From positions 261,927,863 to 261,991,862 of the forward strand of contig CP136064.1 in the NCBI GenBank assembly GCA_032622095.1: a DNA stretch of 64,000 bases. Reading direction: 5' to 3'. Shown piece by piece: positions 11,431 through 23,981 of the stretch. The DNA is from Siphonodentalium dalli (Eukaryota; Mollusca; Scaphopoda; Gadilida; Siphonodentaliidae). How positions within the stretch are numbered: the stretch's first letter is position 1; each line of letters opens with the position of its first letter. The notes below the pieces were generated by a model, which saw only the letters and a program-made list of their open reading frames with translations, had not been told where the DNA came from and did no database searches. The position numbers and the translations under genes were made by a program.

Positions 11431-13165
11431 CACTTATAATCTTCCGATTATTATTCCATCATGTACACACATTGTGTTTTTCTGACCTTGTGTCTAGTGT
11501 GGTTGCTGTAGCACACTTGGCGACATGGTTCCATGACGTCTTGATTTATGTATCTTCCGGTTTTACTTGTATTTAGTTTTAAATCCGCATATCTCACATG
11601 TTGTTTCGTTGTCCACATTAACATACTCTACTACGGGTGCGATCTCAAATGATGACATTTTGGACAGAATGAATGCCTCGTTCGCAATTTGTGCCATTTA
11701 TGCATGCACACAGTACATGCAAACGGCGCGTTGAACGGACATCACGATGTGGACATGGTGTTATCTGATTACAGGCCTGAATTGAAAATAGGAAGGCCAT
11801 TATAACCCCAGTGCATTAACGATGTGGTAAGGCCATTGCTGGTGAAATTATTGGCCGCTACGCACGTTTGTTCACGCCCCATAAGTTTCGGCGAATATTT
11901 AACAAAAATGTTGACGACCCAACCCTCACAACACCACAGCGCTTCATATCGAGAGCATGTTGGACTATTCTAGTAAGGTTTATGGTCGCTGCCATCCATA
12001 ATGTGAAATGAGTCGCAAAAGTATGTCACTTGTTCTTGTAGGGTAACTCCATGCAAATTCAAGAACCAACCCATTAATATAAATGTATGACCAATTTAAA
12101 CAACTGACGTTTGTTCAGGATGCAGCGGACCTGGCTGTTTGACAACTGTAAAAGAGTTGCATTGCTGAAACCCACCCCCTTGAATCAACAAATGGGATCC
12201 ATGATCCCATATCTGCAGAAATGATAAGAACAATTTAGGGAATCAAATATTTATATAGATGAATATTTATTTATAGATGAATATATTTCATGCTCACAAG
12301 TTTATGATCATAACTAAATTTGTTGGAAAAGGAAAACAACAATATTTTTCATTAATAAAGAAAAAAATATGAACAAAGTTATTGTATTGATGCTTATATT
12401 CTCTGACCAACATCTATAATATAAAGGTAAACATTGAAATGTAAATAGAGAGGAGCCAAATGTGTAACCCGTGCAGTGGAGCAATTACCACCCTCCTTAT
12501 TTGAATTATATAGGAGTTACGGGAGCTTCAAAGAGGGGCTTAAAACGTGGCAAAAAAATAGCCCTAACCCCTTTTGTATATTATAGATATCAAATAAATT
12601 TCAAGACAAGCTGCAGCAATTGATCTCCTTAAAAAAAACTGGCCTGACTTCATTTCAGCACATTCCATTGTAGCGAATAACTACCAGGGGATCGCGGATT
12701 ACAAGTTAGTTCATCTTAAATGTAGTCAGTCGATCGTTTGTTGACATTTATCGAAAAAACCCACAGTATGTGCCGATTTTTGGGCTACAAAGTTGTTTCT
12801 TTCTTGAAGGCGACAGCGCCATTTCGTACGACAGTAAATATATTGTGATTTGTAATTTGCCGTACACTAGCATCCAACGTTTAAGTATGATTGTGTGCGG
12901 ATGCGCTGACAATTGCCATATAAATTATCACCCTTTCTTCGTTGGTACAATATCTTCAGGAACACATTTATGACTCAAGAAAATTGCGCTATCATTGCAC
13001 AGTACGAGTGCGTTGAACCGTGCAACTCATCGTTGATAATCTACCAAGGCCATTGTATAGCGAACGTATTCAGCGAGACACTTTGTCAAAAATTATTACG
13101 CATTATAAATGAAATTGATAATATTCTAACAGTAATATACTACCAAGAAGACAAAATTGGCAAAA
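11431..13165. other. No feature recognised
   Basis: About 1.7 kb without a convincing gene. The open frames near 12770-13170 lack recognisable motifs, splice context or compositional change. Confidence 0.5.
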
Positions 13166-13187
13166 TTCCTGCATAATTTCCGGTGTC
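13166..13187 (-). repeat. Right member of a 22-bp perfect inverted pair
   Basis: Exact reverse complement of 9794-9815. See that entry; the outer flanks of the two copies differ. Confidence 0.4.
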
Positions 13188-14099
13188 AGACAAACAACGA
13201 CAGTCAGTTCGCGAAGATCAAATCATAACATCGACGAAATTATGACAATCAACTCGACCCTTACGTGGACAATTACAAACCATTCATGGGGAACTAAGTG
13301 CATGTGGTTAATACATACTGGGGTCAATCAACAGGTATCAGCTCAATTGCTTGAGGTTAGCCATGTCAATAGTTTAGATAATTATTCAGTGACATTATTC
13401 CAACAACAAGTGCAACACAGAGCGTTGTACATGCCCACGCAGACCATGCCATGAACGTATATGCTACAGTTATGCCCGTTGTGATCAAATTCCACCAGTA
13501 CAAAACCTGGGAACTTGTTTATGTTCTGACCCCTTCTGACAGAGAACTGTATACCATTGAACTAACAAGGATGCCAATATATTTCTTTGTTAATACTCGT
13601 TCACTGATAATCTACTTAACAGTAGGAGGTGGTCCCAGCTCGAGACTGCATGCTTATATGTGACTTCAGTGAGCCAATATCATAATAAACATTGAATTAA
13701 TTAACCGAGAGAAATTCAATGACAGTAAAACACATCATTAATGAAGAGTTAGTTATGGCGCGTCCACATGAAGCTGCAAGAAAATATCTGCATGAAAATA
13801 CCAGATACAATTGTACCCTGATATTTTCTTGCTGCAAAGATTACTCTCGTGAAAACACGGCGGTTTAGATAGCGTTGATTGATCTCAATTACAACATTAT
13901 TAGTCGTGGTGATTCAAGTGAATTGCGTTCGGTAAACAACTTATAGTCGATATTGGCAATTCATAACATTATGAAATTTCCAACTCAACATATATTACCG
14001 ATGTCGGGTGGGATGAGGCACCCACCGACCTGAAGCCACGTTGCTGCTCTCATGCATAAAAACCTTCTATATATGATAAAGTGGTCGCGTTATTTGGAA
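13188..14099. other. No gene recognised; one small hairpin
   Basis: Non-coding. A 13-base inverted repeat (gcaagaaaatatc at 13777-13789 and its complement about 30 bases on) can form a hairpin. Short open frames near 13242-13663 have no recognisable motif. Confidence 0.45.
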
Positions 14100-14259
14100 A
14101 TATAGGTTCACGCCTATTATAATTTCATAGTACATGCTTTTGTGGGATGACAAATATTATTATGATTTTGTGGCAATCGGATTACCACATCCCCACTGAG
14201 ACCCCATATGAAGTTTTCTAGAGTTTTCGATTTGTGGGGTTGTGGTGTATAGTACATTA

Positions 14260-14690
14260 CCAAATATACATGTGTGGACATGGGACCCCTCCCAACTATG
14301 GTCAAAGTTTTCACTAGTTGGAAATTTCAAACCTGACAAAATGTTAGTTGGAAATTTCACACCAACAATGAGTTGAGATTGTTCTGGTAGTCTGATTTTC
14401 CAACCAGTAATGGATGTGGAATTTGTTGTTTTAGACCAACATTTACGTTTCTAATACTTTTGGTCAAAATAGTGGTTTGAAGTATCCTGGAGATCCCTCC
14501 CTCCCCGGTGTTCAGTCAAATTCACGTTAAAAAACAAGACATGTAAGGTACCAGATGGGCTATTCAAAGCCGAGGGGAGGGGTGCAAATTTAATTATGTG
14601 ATTTTGGTAGTTGGGCTTGTTGTAAAAAAAAAGCCCTGGTTCAAGGGGGGATTGCAGTTGGAAATCCAACATGAACATCCTCCATAAATA
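14260..14690. repeat. Dispersed repeat carrying ttggaaatttca words
   Basis: The order tatggtcaaagtttt, ttggaaatttca, cctg(a/c)caaaa, gttagttggaaatttcac, accaacaat, gttgaga/gttgaaa, tgttct(g)gtag, ctgattttc recurs almost in step at 46770-46900. Related pieces occur in the SLC5 intron near 18900 and 61600. The family is non-coding and probably an old interspersed element of unknown class. Confidence 0.6.
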
Positions 14691-15209
14691 TACGTCACGA
14701 CACACATATCCATATAATACTTCAGCAATTCTGTCAACTCGTCTAAAGTGGAATTACGAAGTCAGTTGTTGAAACAGACGATAATATGTGATTGATCATA
14801 ACTCGAGTGCATGAACGGTTACCATCGTATCCTTTTGGGATTATTTACGGATACCGATAACCACCAATCATGGTGAACACATATCACCCACCGGCGCCAA
14901 CATACCAGTGCACTTCCTCCATCGGATATTTCCTGTATTATGTGTTTCATTGGTCAAGTAAGTCACATGGGCATACCTGACATTATCTTGCTCGTCATGT
15001 GGACGCGCCATTACAATGCTAGAAGCTTATTACTTGCACTGTCACAGCATGACACAAGTTCTCAGTTTGGTGAATTATGATCTCTATGGGCGAAAGCGTG
15101 ATATAATGGCCACAATGATAGGCTAATAAAGTGCAGAGCTTCAAAAAAATTCATCTCTACTTGACGAAGTCCAGCTGATGAAATAACAATTAAATCCCAA
15201 CAACAAGTT

Positions 15210-17098
15210 TTCATATGTGTGTATTTAATAGGACCATCAATTGTTCGTATATGTATATTTAATAAGACCACCAAGTGTCCATAAATGTATATCTAATATG
15301 ACCATCAAGTATTCATATATGTATATAATAGGACTGTCAAGTATTCGTACATGTATATTTAATAGGACCACCAAGTGTCCAACATGTATATGTAATAGGA
15401 CCATCAAGTATTCATACGTATACAATAGGACCGTCAAGTATTCGTACATGTAAATGTAATAGGACCACCAAGTATTCATATATGTATATTTAATAGGACC
15501 ACCAAGTGTTCATACATGTATATTGAATAGGGCCATCAAGTGTTCATAGATGTGTATTTAATAGAACCACCAAGTGTTGATACATGTATATTTAAGAGGA
15601 CTATCAAGTGTTCATACATGTATATTTAATAGAACCACAAAGTGTTGATACATGTATAATTATGAGGACAATCAAGTCTTCCTACATGTATATTTAATAG
15701 GACCATCAAGCGCTCATATGTGTATATGTAATAGGTCCATCAAATAGTCATACATGTATATTTAATAGGACCATCAAGTGTTCCTACCTGCATATTTAAT
15801 AGGACAATCAAGTGTTGATACATGTATATTTAATAGAACCATTAAGTGTTCATACATGTATATTTAATAGAACCATCAAGTGTTCATACATGTATATTTA
15901 ATAGGACCACCAAGTGTTCGTGCATGTAAATTTAATAGGACCATCAAGTGTTCGTACATGTATATTTAATAGGACCATCAAGTGTTCGTACATGTATATT
16001 TAATAGGACCACCAAGTGTCCATACATGTAAATTTAATAGGACCACCAAGTGTTCATACATGTATATGTAATAGGACCACCAAGTGTTCATACATGTATA
16101 TTGAATAGGGCCATCACGTGTTCATACATGTATATTTAATAGAACCACCAAGTGTTGGTACATGTATATTTAAGAGGACAATCAAGTGTTCCTACATGTA
16201 TATTTAATAGAACCACAAAGTGTTGATACATGTATATTTATGAGGACAATCAAGTCTTCCTACATGTATATTTAATAGAACCACAAAGTGTTGATACATG
16301 TATATTTATGAGGACAATCAAGTCTTCCTACATGTATAATTAATAGGACCATCAAGCGCTCATATATGTATATATAATAGGTCCATCAAATGGTCATACA
16401 TGTATATTTAATAGGACGACCAATTGTTCGTGCATGTACATTTAATAGAACCATCAAGTGTTCGTACATGTAGATTTAATAGGATCACCAAGTATTCCTA
16501 CCTGTATATTTAATAGGACAATCAAGTGTTCCTGCATGTATATTTAATAGAACCATCACGTGTTGATACATGTATATTTAATAGAACCATTAAGTGTTCA
16601 TACATGTATATTTAATAGGACCACTAAGTGTTCGTGCATGTAAATTTAATAGGACCACCAAGTGTTCGTACATGTATATTTAATAGGACCACAAAGTGTT
16701 CATACATGTATATTTAATAGGACAACCAAGTGTTCATACATGTATATGTAATAGGACCATCAAGTGTTCATACATGTACATTTAGTATGACCATCAGGTG
16801 TCCATACACGTAAATTTAATAGGACCACCAAGTGTCCAGACATGTATATGTAATAGGACCATCAAGTGTTCACATACGTATATAATAGAACCGGCAAGTG
16901 TCCATTCGTGATTATTTAATAGGGCCATCAAGTGTTGATACATGTATATTTAATAGGGCCATCAAGTGTTGATAAATGTATATTTAAGAGGACCATCACA
17001 TATTCCTACATGTATATTTAATAGGACCACCAAGTGTTCATACATGTATATTTAATAGGACCATCAAGTGTTGATACATGTATATTTAATAGGACCAA
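15210..17098 (+). repeat. 34-bp minisatellite array, roughly 55 units
   Basis: A 34-bp unit with the core aataggaccatcaagtgttc followed by atacatgtatattt is repeated head to tail with single-base variants (accatc/accacc, gttcat/gttgat/gttcgt). There are no unique spacers, so it is not a CRISPR-like array. The same unit in reverse complement runs from 63445 off the right end of the window. The array lies at the outer edge of the left inverted-repeat arm, beyond SLC5 exon 2 in the gene's direction of transcription. Confidence 0.92.
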
Positions 17099-17109
17099 AT
17101 ACCACATAT

Positions 17110-17190
17110 TACGCCTAAGCAGACATAGGGCATTTACGCTTAAGCGTAATGAATTTCGCTTAAGCGCAATCATTGCGCTTAAGCGTAATT
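17110..17190. repeat. Cluster of CTTAAG-centred palindromes
   Basis: Three good copies and one degraded copy of a 12-base palindrome (gcgcttaagcgc or variants such as acgcttaagcgt) lie within 80 bp, separated by short at-rich linkers. The mirrored cluster at 63279-63425 has about seven copies. Role unknown; it could be a binding array, a hairpin cluster or remnants of a palindromic MITE. Confidence 0.8.
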
Positions 17191-18105
17191 GCAACTACTA
17201 TCTAACCTACCCATGAACTATTGGCATCTCCCAGCAAAACACAAGAGGAGCATGGGGGCTAATGTTTAAACTGTTTTAATTAGCCTTGTACTCAACAGTC
17301 AACTGTGTACAACAATAATCATGTCATTGTCCCAACCGATATCCAAAGCTGTTGTGAGCCGAGAAGACTTGGTCTATTATAACGTGTGCGTGTCTTGTAA
17401 CAATATTGAGATCCAGGGGGCTGGGAACACCGCATAATACAGGGGTAAACCTGTCTTTGGTAACATGGACAAAGGTATACAAAATATAGGTACCCATTCC
17501 GAAGCGCCACTTGGACAATTTACAAGACGGATAAATAAATAACAGGAGCATAACAGAAGTATGCTTGGTGTTTTGAAATTTAGGAAATATAAGCATGCGT
17601 ATGCGTACCAGTATCGTAGAATCACGTACCATCATAAAGAAAATGCATGTACGTAAGAAGTCGGCACTTGGTCTATTATAACGTATACGTTGCTTGGTCC
17701 TTCCTGATGTTTCTGAGGTTAAAAACTCGTTAGTGTCATGATTGTCCTCTACCGGTAGTTTCAGTTAAAGATGGGACCGTGGTACATAGTTGGGTTTTAC
17801 CAATTTAGAAATTCCGAACGTATGCGTAGGCCGTGAGGCATCGAAAGAGTTAATTTTGAAATTTAGAGTTAAGTACATGAGTAAGCAGGTGTACATATGT
17901 AAATATTAGTGTAGGTCTGTAGTAATAAATACAAAATATCACTGGAATCGTCGTCAGTTCTGTACCCGGTGATGGAGTGTCTAAACAACAAACCATCGCT
18001 TGTCGGCACTTGGTCTATTAAAACGTATACGTTTATTGGTCCTTCCTGAAGTTTCTGATTTTAACTGTTTTCTCAAATAGTTACGAAAGAGTGTGTTTTA
18101 CTCAC

Positions 18106-19765
18106 CAATGCAATTAGATTTGTGATGATATTGATGTATTTTATGTACTGCTCCTTCTTGAAACGACCGGCGTAGTACTGGAAAAAGAAAGTCAAGTACG
18201 ACATGATAAATCACACACTGCACTGTATTTTATTTGCATATTCATATATTTGTTATTTGGGAAAACAGACATTACTTCAAAACTTACCCATCTGATTTTA
18301 TATCAAAATTGGTCAAGTTTTCAATAAATGAATTCTTGCCGTTCACCCAGCAAATAAAATCCATCAACGCCAAGTTCCCAAATGATTAATTTTAATTAGG
18401 TACACCGTCATCTGGAAATTTGCTATGATATCGGTACATTGTTTTTTCAGTGTGTGTACCAGTATATAGGGTCTATATACCGGTATTTCGTGTATTTGTC
18501 AACCTAGGTTACCGTGCTACACGTGTATCAGATTAAGTATAAGATAATTTTGAGACACAATTGGGCCACCCCATTTTTAATATCAAATTTCCCATCTTCG
18601 CGTAGTTTGAGTAGGACAAGCGTTAAAATCCGTCCATTGTTTTACTTCCTAAATTCGGCGTGAGAATCAATATGGTCCTAGCACCACATCGCTGCTCGTG
18701 TAAGCGACCTGTATCATCATATCATCAACATTCAGATCAGACACACATGCATCTGGGAGGTTACCCTCCACCCATATATACAACACTGTTTGGTATCTAT
18801 GGGTGGAGGGAATATGGACGTGGCGACTGGGTTGGGTGTCTCACCCCTACTTTTGTGAACATTTTCATGGCCATAATATTAATCTTAAATTTTACACCAC
18901 ATATATAGGTTGGAATTGTTTTCATTGTTTGATGTTCCAACCAGTGATTTGTTTTAGACAAACAGTATAAGGGAGAGTGCAGTTTGATATTTCAAGGTGT
19001 ACACCCCTGACTGATACCCACTAGCCACATCCCTGGAATGGGAACTACCCAGGTGCTTGTGACCAGACCAAGTTATTGATCGCCTTGTCGTGTTCCGGTG
19101 ATCACAAGATTTCGATAAATTCATAACTGACCTAAACAGGCACAATACGTGTCTAGGAAAATTCACTGAAATCATAGAAAATATCGCCCTGGAAGATAAC
19201 GAGGTTCCCTTTGTTATTGTGCGTGTAGCTTTAAAGAGCGTTCAATGTTCATCTTCAGCTGATACGTTCACAATAAAAGGCGTTTCCAAAAAAACAAGTT
19301 AAAAACATCTGATGACTGTCCATGACAATACATAATTATATATAGCATGTGTCTATTGGTATTGTGCCTATTTATCAACATACATATGTTTATTGGTCGC
19401 CGATATAGAACGATATATACCTGGTTAATCGTAGTTACGTGGAGTCCATGAATGACTGGCACAAAGACCTTCCGGCAGAACAAGAACGAGAGACAGCCGC
19501 CCACGACGGACATGATGAATTGTAAGCCATATTGGTAAGCCTCCGCCGGATTGCCCAACATCATGATTGAAGACTCATTGGATACCATGAGAGAGATCGC
19601 TACTGGGAGAACCTTCATCTGTCGACTTCCCATGAGATATTCCTGTGTTGTCCGATGTTTTGATCCCGCGAACGCATGATAAATCCCGATCCCGAGAGAT
19701 AGAGAGCACGTCACGGCGATGGCCAGGTAGTCAGGCCAGTAGATAGTCAATCGTGTTTCACCCAT
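18106..19765 (-). CDS. SLC5-family sodium-coupled transporter, first two coding exons (left copy)
   Basis: Transcribed leftward. Exon 1 is 19421-19765 (115 codons, starting MGETRLTIYW) and ends ...TTINQ at a GT donor. Exon 2 is 18106-18177 (24 codons, starting YYAGRFKKEQ), between an ag acceptor after a pyrimidine tract and a gtgag donor; both junctions are phase 0. Residues about 12-34, 52-77 and 82-105 form three hydrophobic segments, matching the first SLC5 transmembrane helices. The blocks EYLMGSRQMKVLPVAISLMV and GNPAEAYQYG resemble the SMCT/SMVT branch (SLC5A5/6/8/12), plasma-membrane sodium symporters of monocarboxylates, iodide or vitamins. The ATG has A at -3 and G at +4. A ctgcag just upstream could be an acceptor from a non-coding exon. 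The protein should have about 13-14 helices; I found no later exons before the minisatellite, so the gene is incomplete here or has very long introns. It is the mirrored twin of 60581-62361. Confidence 0.8.
18764..18810. repeat. Intronic hairpin, 12-bp perfect stem
   Basis: The sequence ccctccacccat is followed about 24 bases later by its exact reverse complement. The counterpart in the right arm near 61727-61775 keeps the stem with one mismatch. Confidence 0.6.
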
Positions 19766-19948
19766 AGTGACTGCAGAACATACAGGCGGATATGTTAACC
19801 ATACATGGTGTCTGATAGATCAGTAATGGTAAGTAAGTCTCTATTATATATTTAGCGTCATTGCAGATGCTCGCACATTTGCCTGGCAATTATGCAAGTA
19901 TTTAGTCGTAGAGGGCTGTCTTCTGCTGTTATATAAACGACAAACTAT

Positions 19949-20931
19949 CAGGGTTCACGCTTTCATAGGCCTTTTTTTTTAAGAAAAAGGCCAAATCATA
20001 TTCATTAGGACAAATTTTGGCCAAAGTTTTTTTTTTACCCCAAACACGGAGATACAAAGGATACAAAGGATACCCCCCCCCCTTCCGTGTTTTTAAAACA
20101 CTAAGATGTTTCACATGTCAGTAAACATTTAGTTAAAATAATAAAATAGCAGATTCCCATTGCAGGTGCACAACCCTAACCCCTAACCCTAATCCTAAAC
20201 CTATCGACCGAAAAAATGTAGGAATAAAGCTCGTACAAAATTATGCATGTTGCGAATATGTTCCAAGTCGAAAAAGGGAAATAACTCCAGAAAAAAGTCG
20301 GTCAGACGTCATAATCGTAGATCCACATATTCCCATGTTGGTTTATATCTGTGCCAAGTTTTACGAAAATTGATCAAAAAACGACTGAGAAAAACTCCGG
20401 AAAATGTGTGTCCACGGACGGTGGACGGACGGATGGACGGCGGGCGGACAAGCTGATTCGTTGCGGAGGGGGGGGGGGGGGGGTAGTATAAAAACCCAAG
20501 TTGATTGTGTAACTGGAGCGACATGAGAATAACATGTATAGTCTGCTAATTGATTACGTGATCCAGCTTAATATGTAACAAAAAACACTCACGTTAGTAC
20601 AATATCAAACAATGCGTTACCAAATGAAATAAAACTGTAATGAGGATTAACAATAATTAATCCATTGTCTGTCATAAGGCTGAATGATAAATGGTAGGTA
20701 GCGGTATATTATCAGGTAACAATGATGGGATTAAAGAAGTCTAGGCACGGTATTTGAAGGTATTGACTTAATTATATAGAATGTTAGATGTTAAATAAAA
20801 CAAACATATTCATTAATTGTGATGACAGAAAATGAGGATTTAATTTGGCCAAAGTTTTTTTAATTTGGCCAAAAAAATCATAATTGGCCAAAAAATTGGG
20901 CAAAAAATGTTTTGTACTAGCGTGAACACTG
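19949..20931. mobile_element. Non-autonomous hAT-like element, 983 bp
   Basis: The left end CAGGGTTCACGCT and the reverse complement of the right end CAGTGTTCACGCT match at 12 of 13 positions. Flanking octamers caaactat (19941-19948) and ccaactat (20932-20939) match at 7 of 8, as expected for an aged hAT target duplication. Inside are poly-T/ggccaaa tracts near both ends, a short ccctaaccctaa telomere-like stretch near 20172, a gacgga-rich tract and an 18-base G run near 20467. No transposase is present. It marks the inner limit of the left outer arm. Confidence 0.75.
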
Positions 20932-20939
20932 CCAACTAT

Positions 20940-21960
20940 ATATATAACGTGCACATACCAACATTGTTTTACATGCGCAGTAAGATCTATGTCATTCAAC
21001 TGACTGCCTGAAATTAGCCTTCAAATATATGACAAGAATCTACGTGGCATTCCACCGCTCAAACAAGCAATAAACCAATCGAAGACACATGTATATTCTG
21101 TAATTCAAAAAATTAGCATTTAAAAGTAGTGCAATAGATGGCATTGTATGGAGAATTTGATGAAAAATGTTAGGCAATTTTTCCAGCTCTGAGGCCGTAT
21201 AAATGAATAAGGACATGTCGAAAGTTTTGCTGAGTGAAGGCTGTTTTTATGCATGGCGCAGAAATGGCTTTGTCCAGCCTATTCTCATGAAAATAACCAC
21301 AATACGGGCTTATTTCATAATTTTGCGAAATAACCTCATATTTACATTATTTGGAAACTCAAATACGCCCTATGTTGGCCCAAATACTGGTTATTAAAAT
21401 AGCCATATGTGGGACTATTTGAATATGAATTAAACCCGTAATGTGCGCGAGCAACTTCTAACCAATTAATGGTTTTGTAGAGATCTGATGATAATTTGAG
21501 AGGTGATTGTTGGCTATATAATGACCTTAAACATTTTGGCCAAACAGTCTGGCCAAGTGAAAATTTCTTTGGTTATTTTTTCACAAATATTGGTCAATGG
21601 ATAGTTTGACCATGCACTGACAGCACGAACACTGGAACTTCAACCCGACAACGTCAGAAATAGCAAATTACGAATACACGACTCGCACTGTATATATATT
21701 CTGTAACTTGAAACTAGCAGAACTTGTAAAGTCTTTCCTATCAGACAGAACATATGGAACATATCATGGAACATGCGTGTATAATCAGTATGGAATGGCC
21801 AAACATATTTAGCATAGGGGCTCTGATCCATCCTGAAATGTGGCTTTGTGTGAAATTAAGTTTCATTTGGAAGGCGTCAATGCATTTTGTTGCAGCATGA
21901 GGAAATATTAATATACAGACGATAGACAACACGACGTTGTCATTGAGTATATATTGTGAG
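20940..21960. other. No feature recognised
   Basis: Non-coding AT-rich DNA between two transposons. No protein motif or clear element end was found. Confidence 0.45.
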
Positions 21961-23178
21961 TAGGGTACGTTCATACGCTGGCAATATTGCACTGCAAACT
22001 GCAAAAATGCCAGCTGCAAAGGTTGTTTTGTTTTGTTTTGTTAGCTGGCATTTTTGCCAGCTACCGACGAGCTCGTGCTGTGTCGTGGCTGGTCGTCAAC
22101 AATCAACGGTGGTATATGATAACGGGTGTATACCTCTCTGCCGGTGGCCACAACACAAGGCCACTAACAATATTTGATTGTGTCTGTACCGTCCTTGATA
22201 CTATCGAATGGGATCGGGGTGTGTTCTCTGTTATTCTCATGCACACATAATTATACATGTGCATCTCCGTTATATGAGGATATGATGATATGGCGTGATA
22301 CAAATAGTACCAAAAGTGATGCTTCCCGAGTCATAAATGTGGGAGCTATTGGGGAGGTGGTGGCAGGACTCACTATGAGTATCCATGCATTGTTTCAAAT
22401 GTGCTTACTTCAGTGTACAAATTCTCAATTGTTATCGAAATGGTCATGTATCGATCACAATGGCACATTGAGATATCACTCAATTCAGATCAAGCTGGGG
22501 TTCGAATACGTGCCAACACCATCTACCAAGACTGCGATATCGATGTAATTGTAGTGGTTTAAATGTGACTGGTTGTGTCGTCGTGGTGGTGGGGTGTGGT
22601 CTAACAGTAGGGATAATGGGATGTTAGTCTTTGGCATTGATAAACTTGTATTACTATTTATTTGATTTCTTTGTTTTGTTTTGTTTAACATAAGCACCAC
22701 GTCCCCTCCCCCGTTTTTCTTAACTTATTGTTTTGCTTAACATGAAGAACAACGAGTAATACTCCAATTATGTGACACATTTGAAGGTAAGTTTCCATTT
22801 CTATGTATTAGTATTGTCTAATTCCATTGACATATTACTTCAGTCATATGGTGGTATTGGTATATGCATTGTGTCTTGTCCCTTCTAATTTTCAACTGAA
22901 TGACAATGTGGGGACAAATAGCTGCCTCACTAATCCCCCAGTTAGCAGTGTCTAGTGGATGCATTGTGTCACCAGTAAGTTGGTGGCCACAAATGCTAAT
23001 TATGTTTATGACTCTAACTAACAATTAGAGTGTTGATTATCTCATTGTCCTTTACAATGGCCTGGCTTTGTGTCTGACTTACTGGGAAGGTCTTATTCCC
23101 TTAATAATTAAATGATGGATACATGTATGTGTTACTAAAATACTCTTATTATTTTCATTTTATAGCGAAAGCATCAAG

Positions 23179-23340
23179 ATGTCTATGAATCCACAGTCAC
23201 ACAAGCACCATCAGCAAGTTACCAACAGCCTAGAGAAGATAGTTAGGAAAGTTCACAAATATCTGATATCATCCCAATTTCTAGAAGATCAACCCAGGCT
23301 ACAAGTTGCCAATGCAACACGTTGGAATTGCCAGCAATAA
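23179..23340 (+). pseudogene. Possible hAT-type transposase fragment
   Basis: A 53-codon frame ends in ...LQVANATRWNCQQ then TAA. The NATRWN(S) motif with the preceding helical KVHKYLISSQFLED segment resembles the region before the catalytic core in hAT-type transposases. A tttatag just upstream could be a splice acceptor. It lies inside the Harbinger-like element on the opposite strand to that element's own remnant, so it is probably captured or nested. The identification rests on a short motif and is tentative. Confidence 0.3.
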
Positions 23341-23524
23341 ATCATGATTCGCTCAGTTCTTCGAACACCTATCCTGGACCTAATACATTGGCTGCTATGT
23401 ACCAAGTGTGCTTCATTATTGTGCTTCTTCGTGTATTATATCTTGCTTGTATTAAATTTATGTTTTGTTATCAAATAAAGTTCATATAAATAAAAACTGT
23501 TCCAACTTCAATTCTGTACTGAAA

Positions 23525-23670
23525 TGTAATTGTAATTGTAATTGAATTACATTTCAAAGTAATTGTAATTGTAATTAATTACATTATGAATTAGATGTAA
23601 TGGGAATTGTAATTGTAATTGAAAAATGTTGAAGTAATTGTAATTAATTACATTCACAAGTAATTGCCCC
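23525..23670. repeat. Simple repeat based on taattg/attaca
   Basis: Interspersed aattgtaattg and aattacatt words run through this stretch and can pair with each other. Low-complexity sequence inside the Harbinger-like element. Confidence 0.75.
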
Positions 23671-23699
23671 AAGCCTGACGAGTATGTGACTAAAATTAT

Positions 23700-23981
23700 T
23701 GGAATGACAAGTTTGGAGTTTGGTATGATACCCGGGAAGATTTGAATTCGTCGGTTATCTTCGTTGAGCCAAGTGCGGACGCACCATCTCCTGTCTAGGT
23801 GACGTTTGTTGTACTCATATATGAGCAGCATCCCATCGAGAGAGCTGGCCGTGGCGATATCACATTCCAACATGTCAAGTGACATTATTTTGACTGGCCT
23901 AAGAATACCAACACGCACCGTGTTCTGATATATTGCAAACAGCTCATCAATCACGCAAAACGGCTGTCGTTCATTGATCAC
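23700..23981 (-). pseudogene. Harbinger-type transposase N-terminal remnant
   Basis: Minus-strand translation from ATG 23981 includes DRRWCVRTWLNEDNRR at about residues 63-78. This is the Arg/Trp-rich segment (RRWxVRxWL) found near the start of many PIF/Harbinger transposases, upstream of the DDE core. The rest of the transposase (helix-turn-helix and DDE) is not recognisable, and the frame runs into the taattg simple repeat. The location inside 60-bp inverted repeats supports the reading. Confidence 0.5.

Larger units (their letters stand above)
15210..19948. repeat. Outer inverted repeat, left arm
   Basis: The arm reads, in reverse complement, in the same order as 60405-64000. From its inner edge outward both arms have the SLC5 first coding exon, a long intron, a 72-bp exon, the same downstream intron sequence with repeated cttggtctattataacg words, the CTTAAG cluster and the 34-bp minisatellite. 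Identity is high by eye, with indels such as a roughly 180-bp segment near 61390-61570 that is missing from the left copy near 18975. The arm ends at caaactat (19941-19948), exactly where a hAT-like element begins. Confidence 0.9.

Noticed and set aside
15210-17098. CRISPR-like array
   Set aside because: The 34-bp units are contiguous without unique spacers, and the setting is a metazoan genome.
17380-17500. Possible third SLC5 exon after an acag acceptor (gtttacccctgtattatgcgg), mirrored near 62990-63080
   Set aside because: In the required phase 0 it reads VYPCIMRCSQPP, which does not match the expected helix; conservation between arms is explained by the inverted duplication.
20170-20200. 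Interstitial telomere (ccctaa repeats)
   Set aside because: Only about three imperfect units, inside a hAT-like element; too short to indicate a former chromosome end.
22174-22548. 124-residue frame inside the Harbinger-like element
   Set aside because: No recognisable motif, and the composition resembles the neighbouring non-coding sequence; it may be a decayed transposase piece, but nothing supports that.
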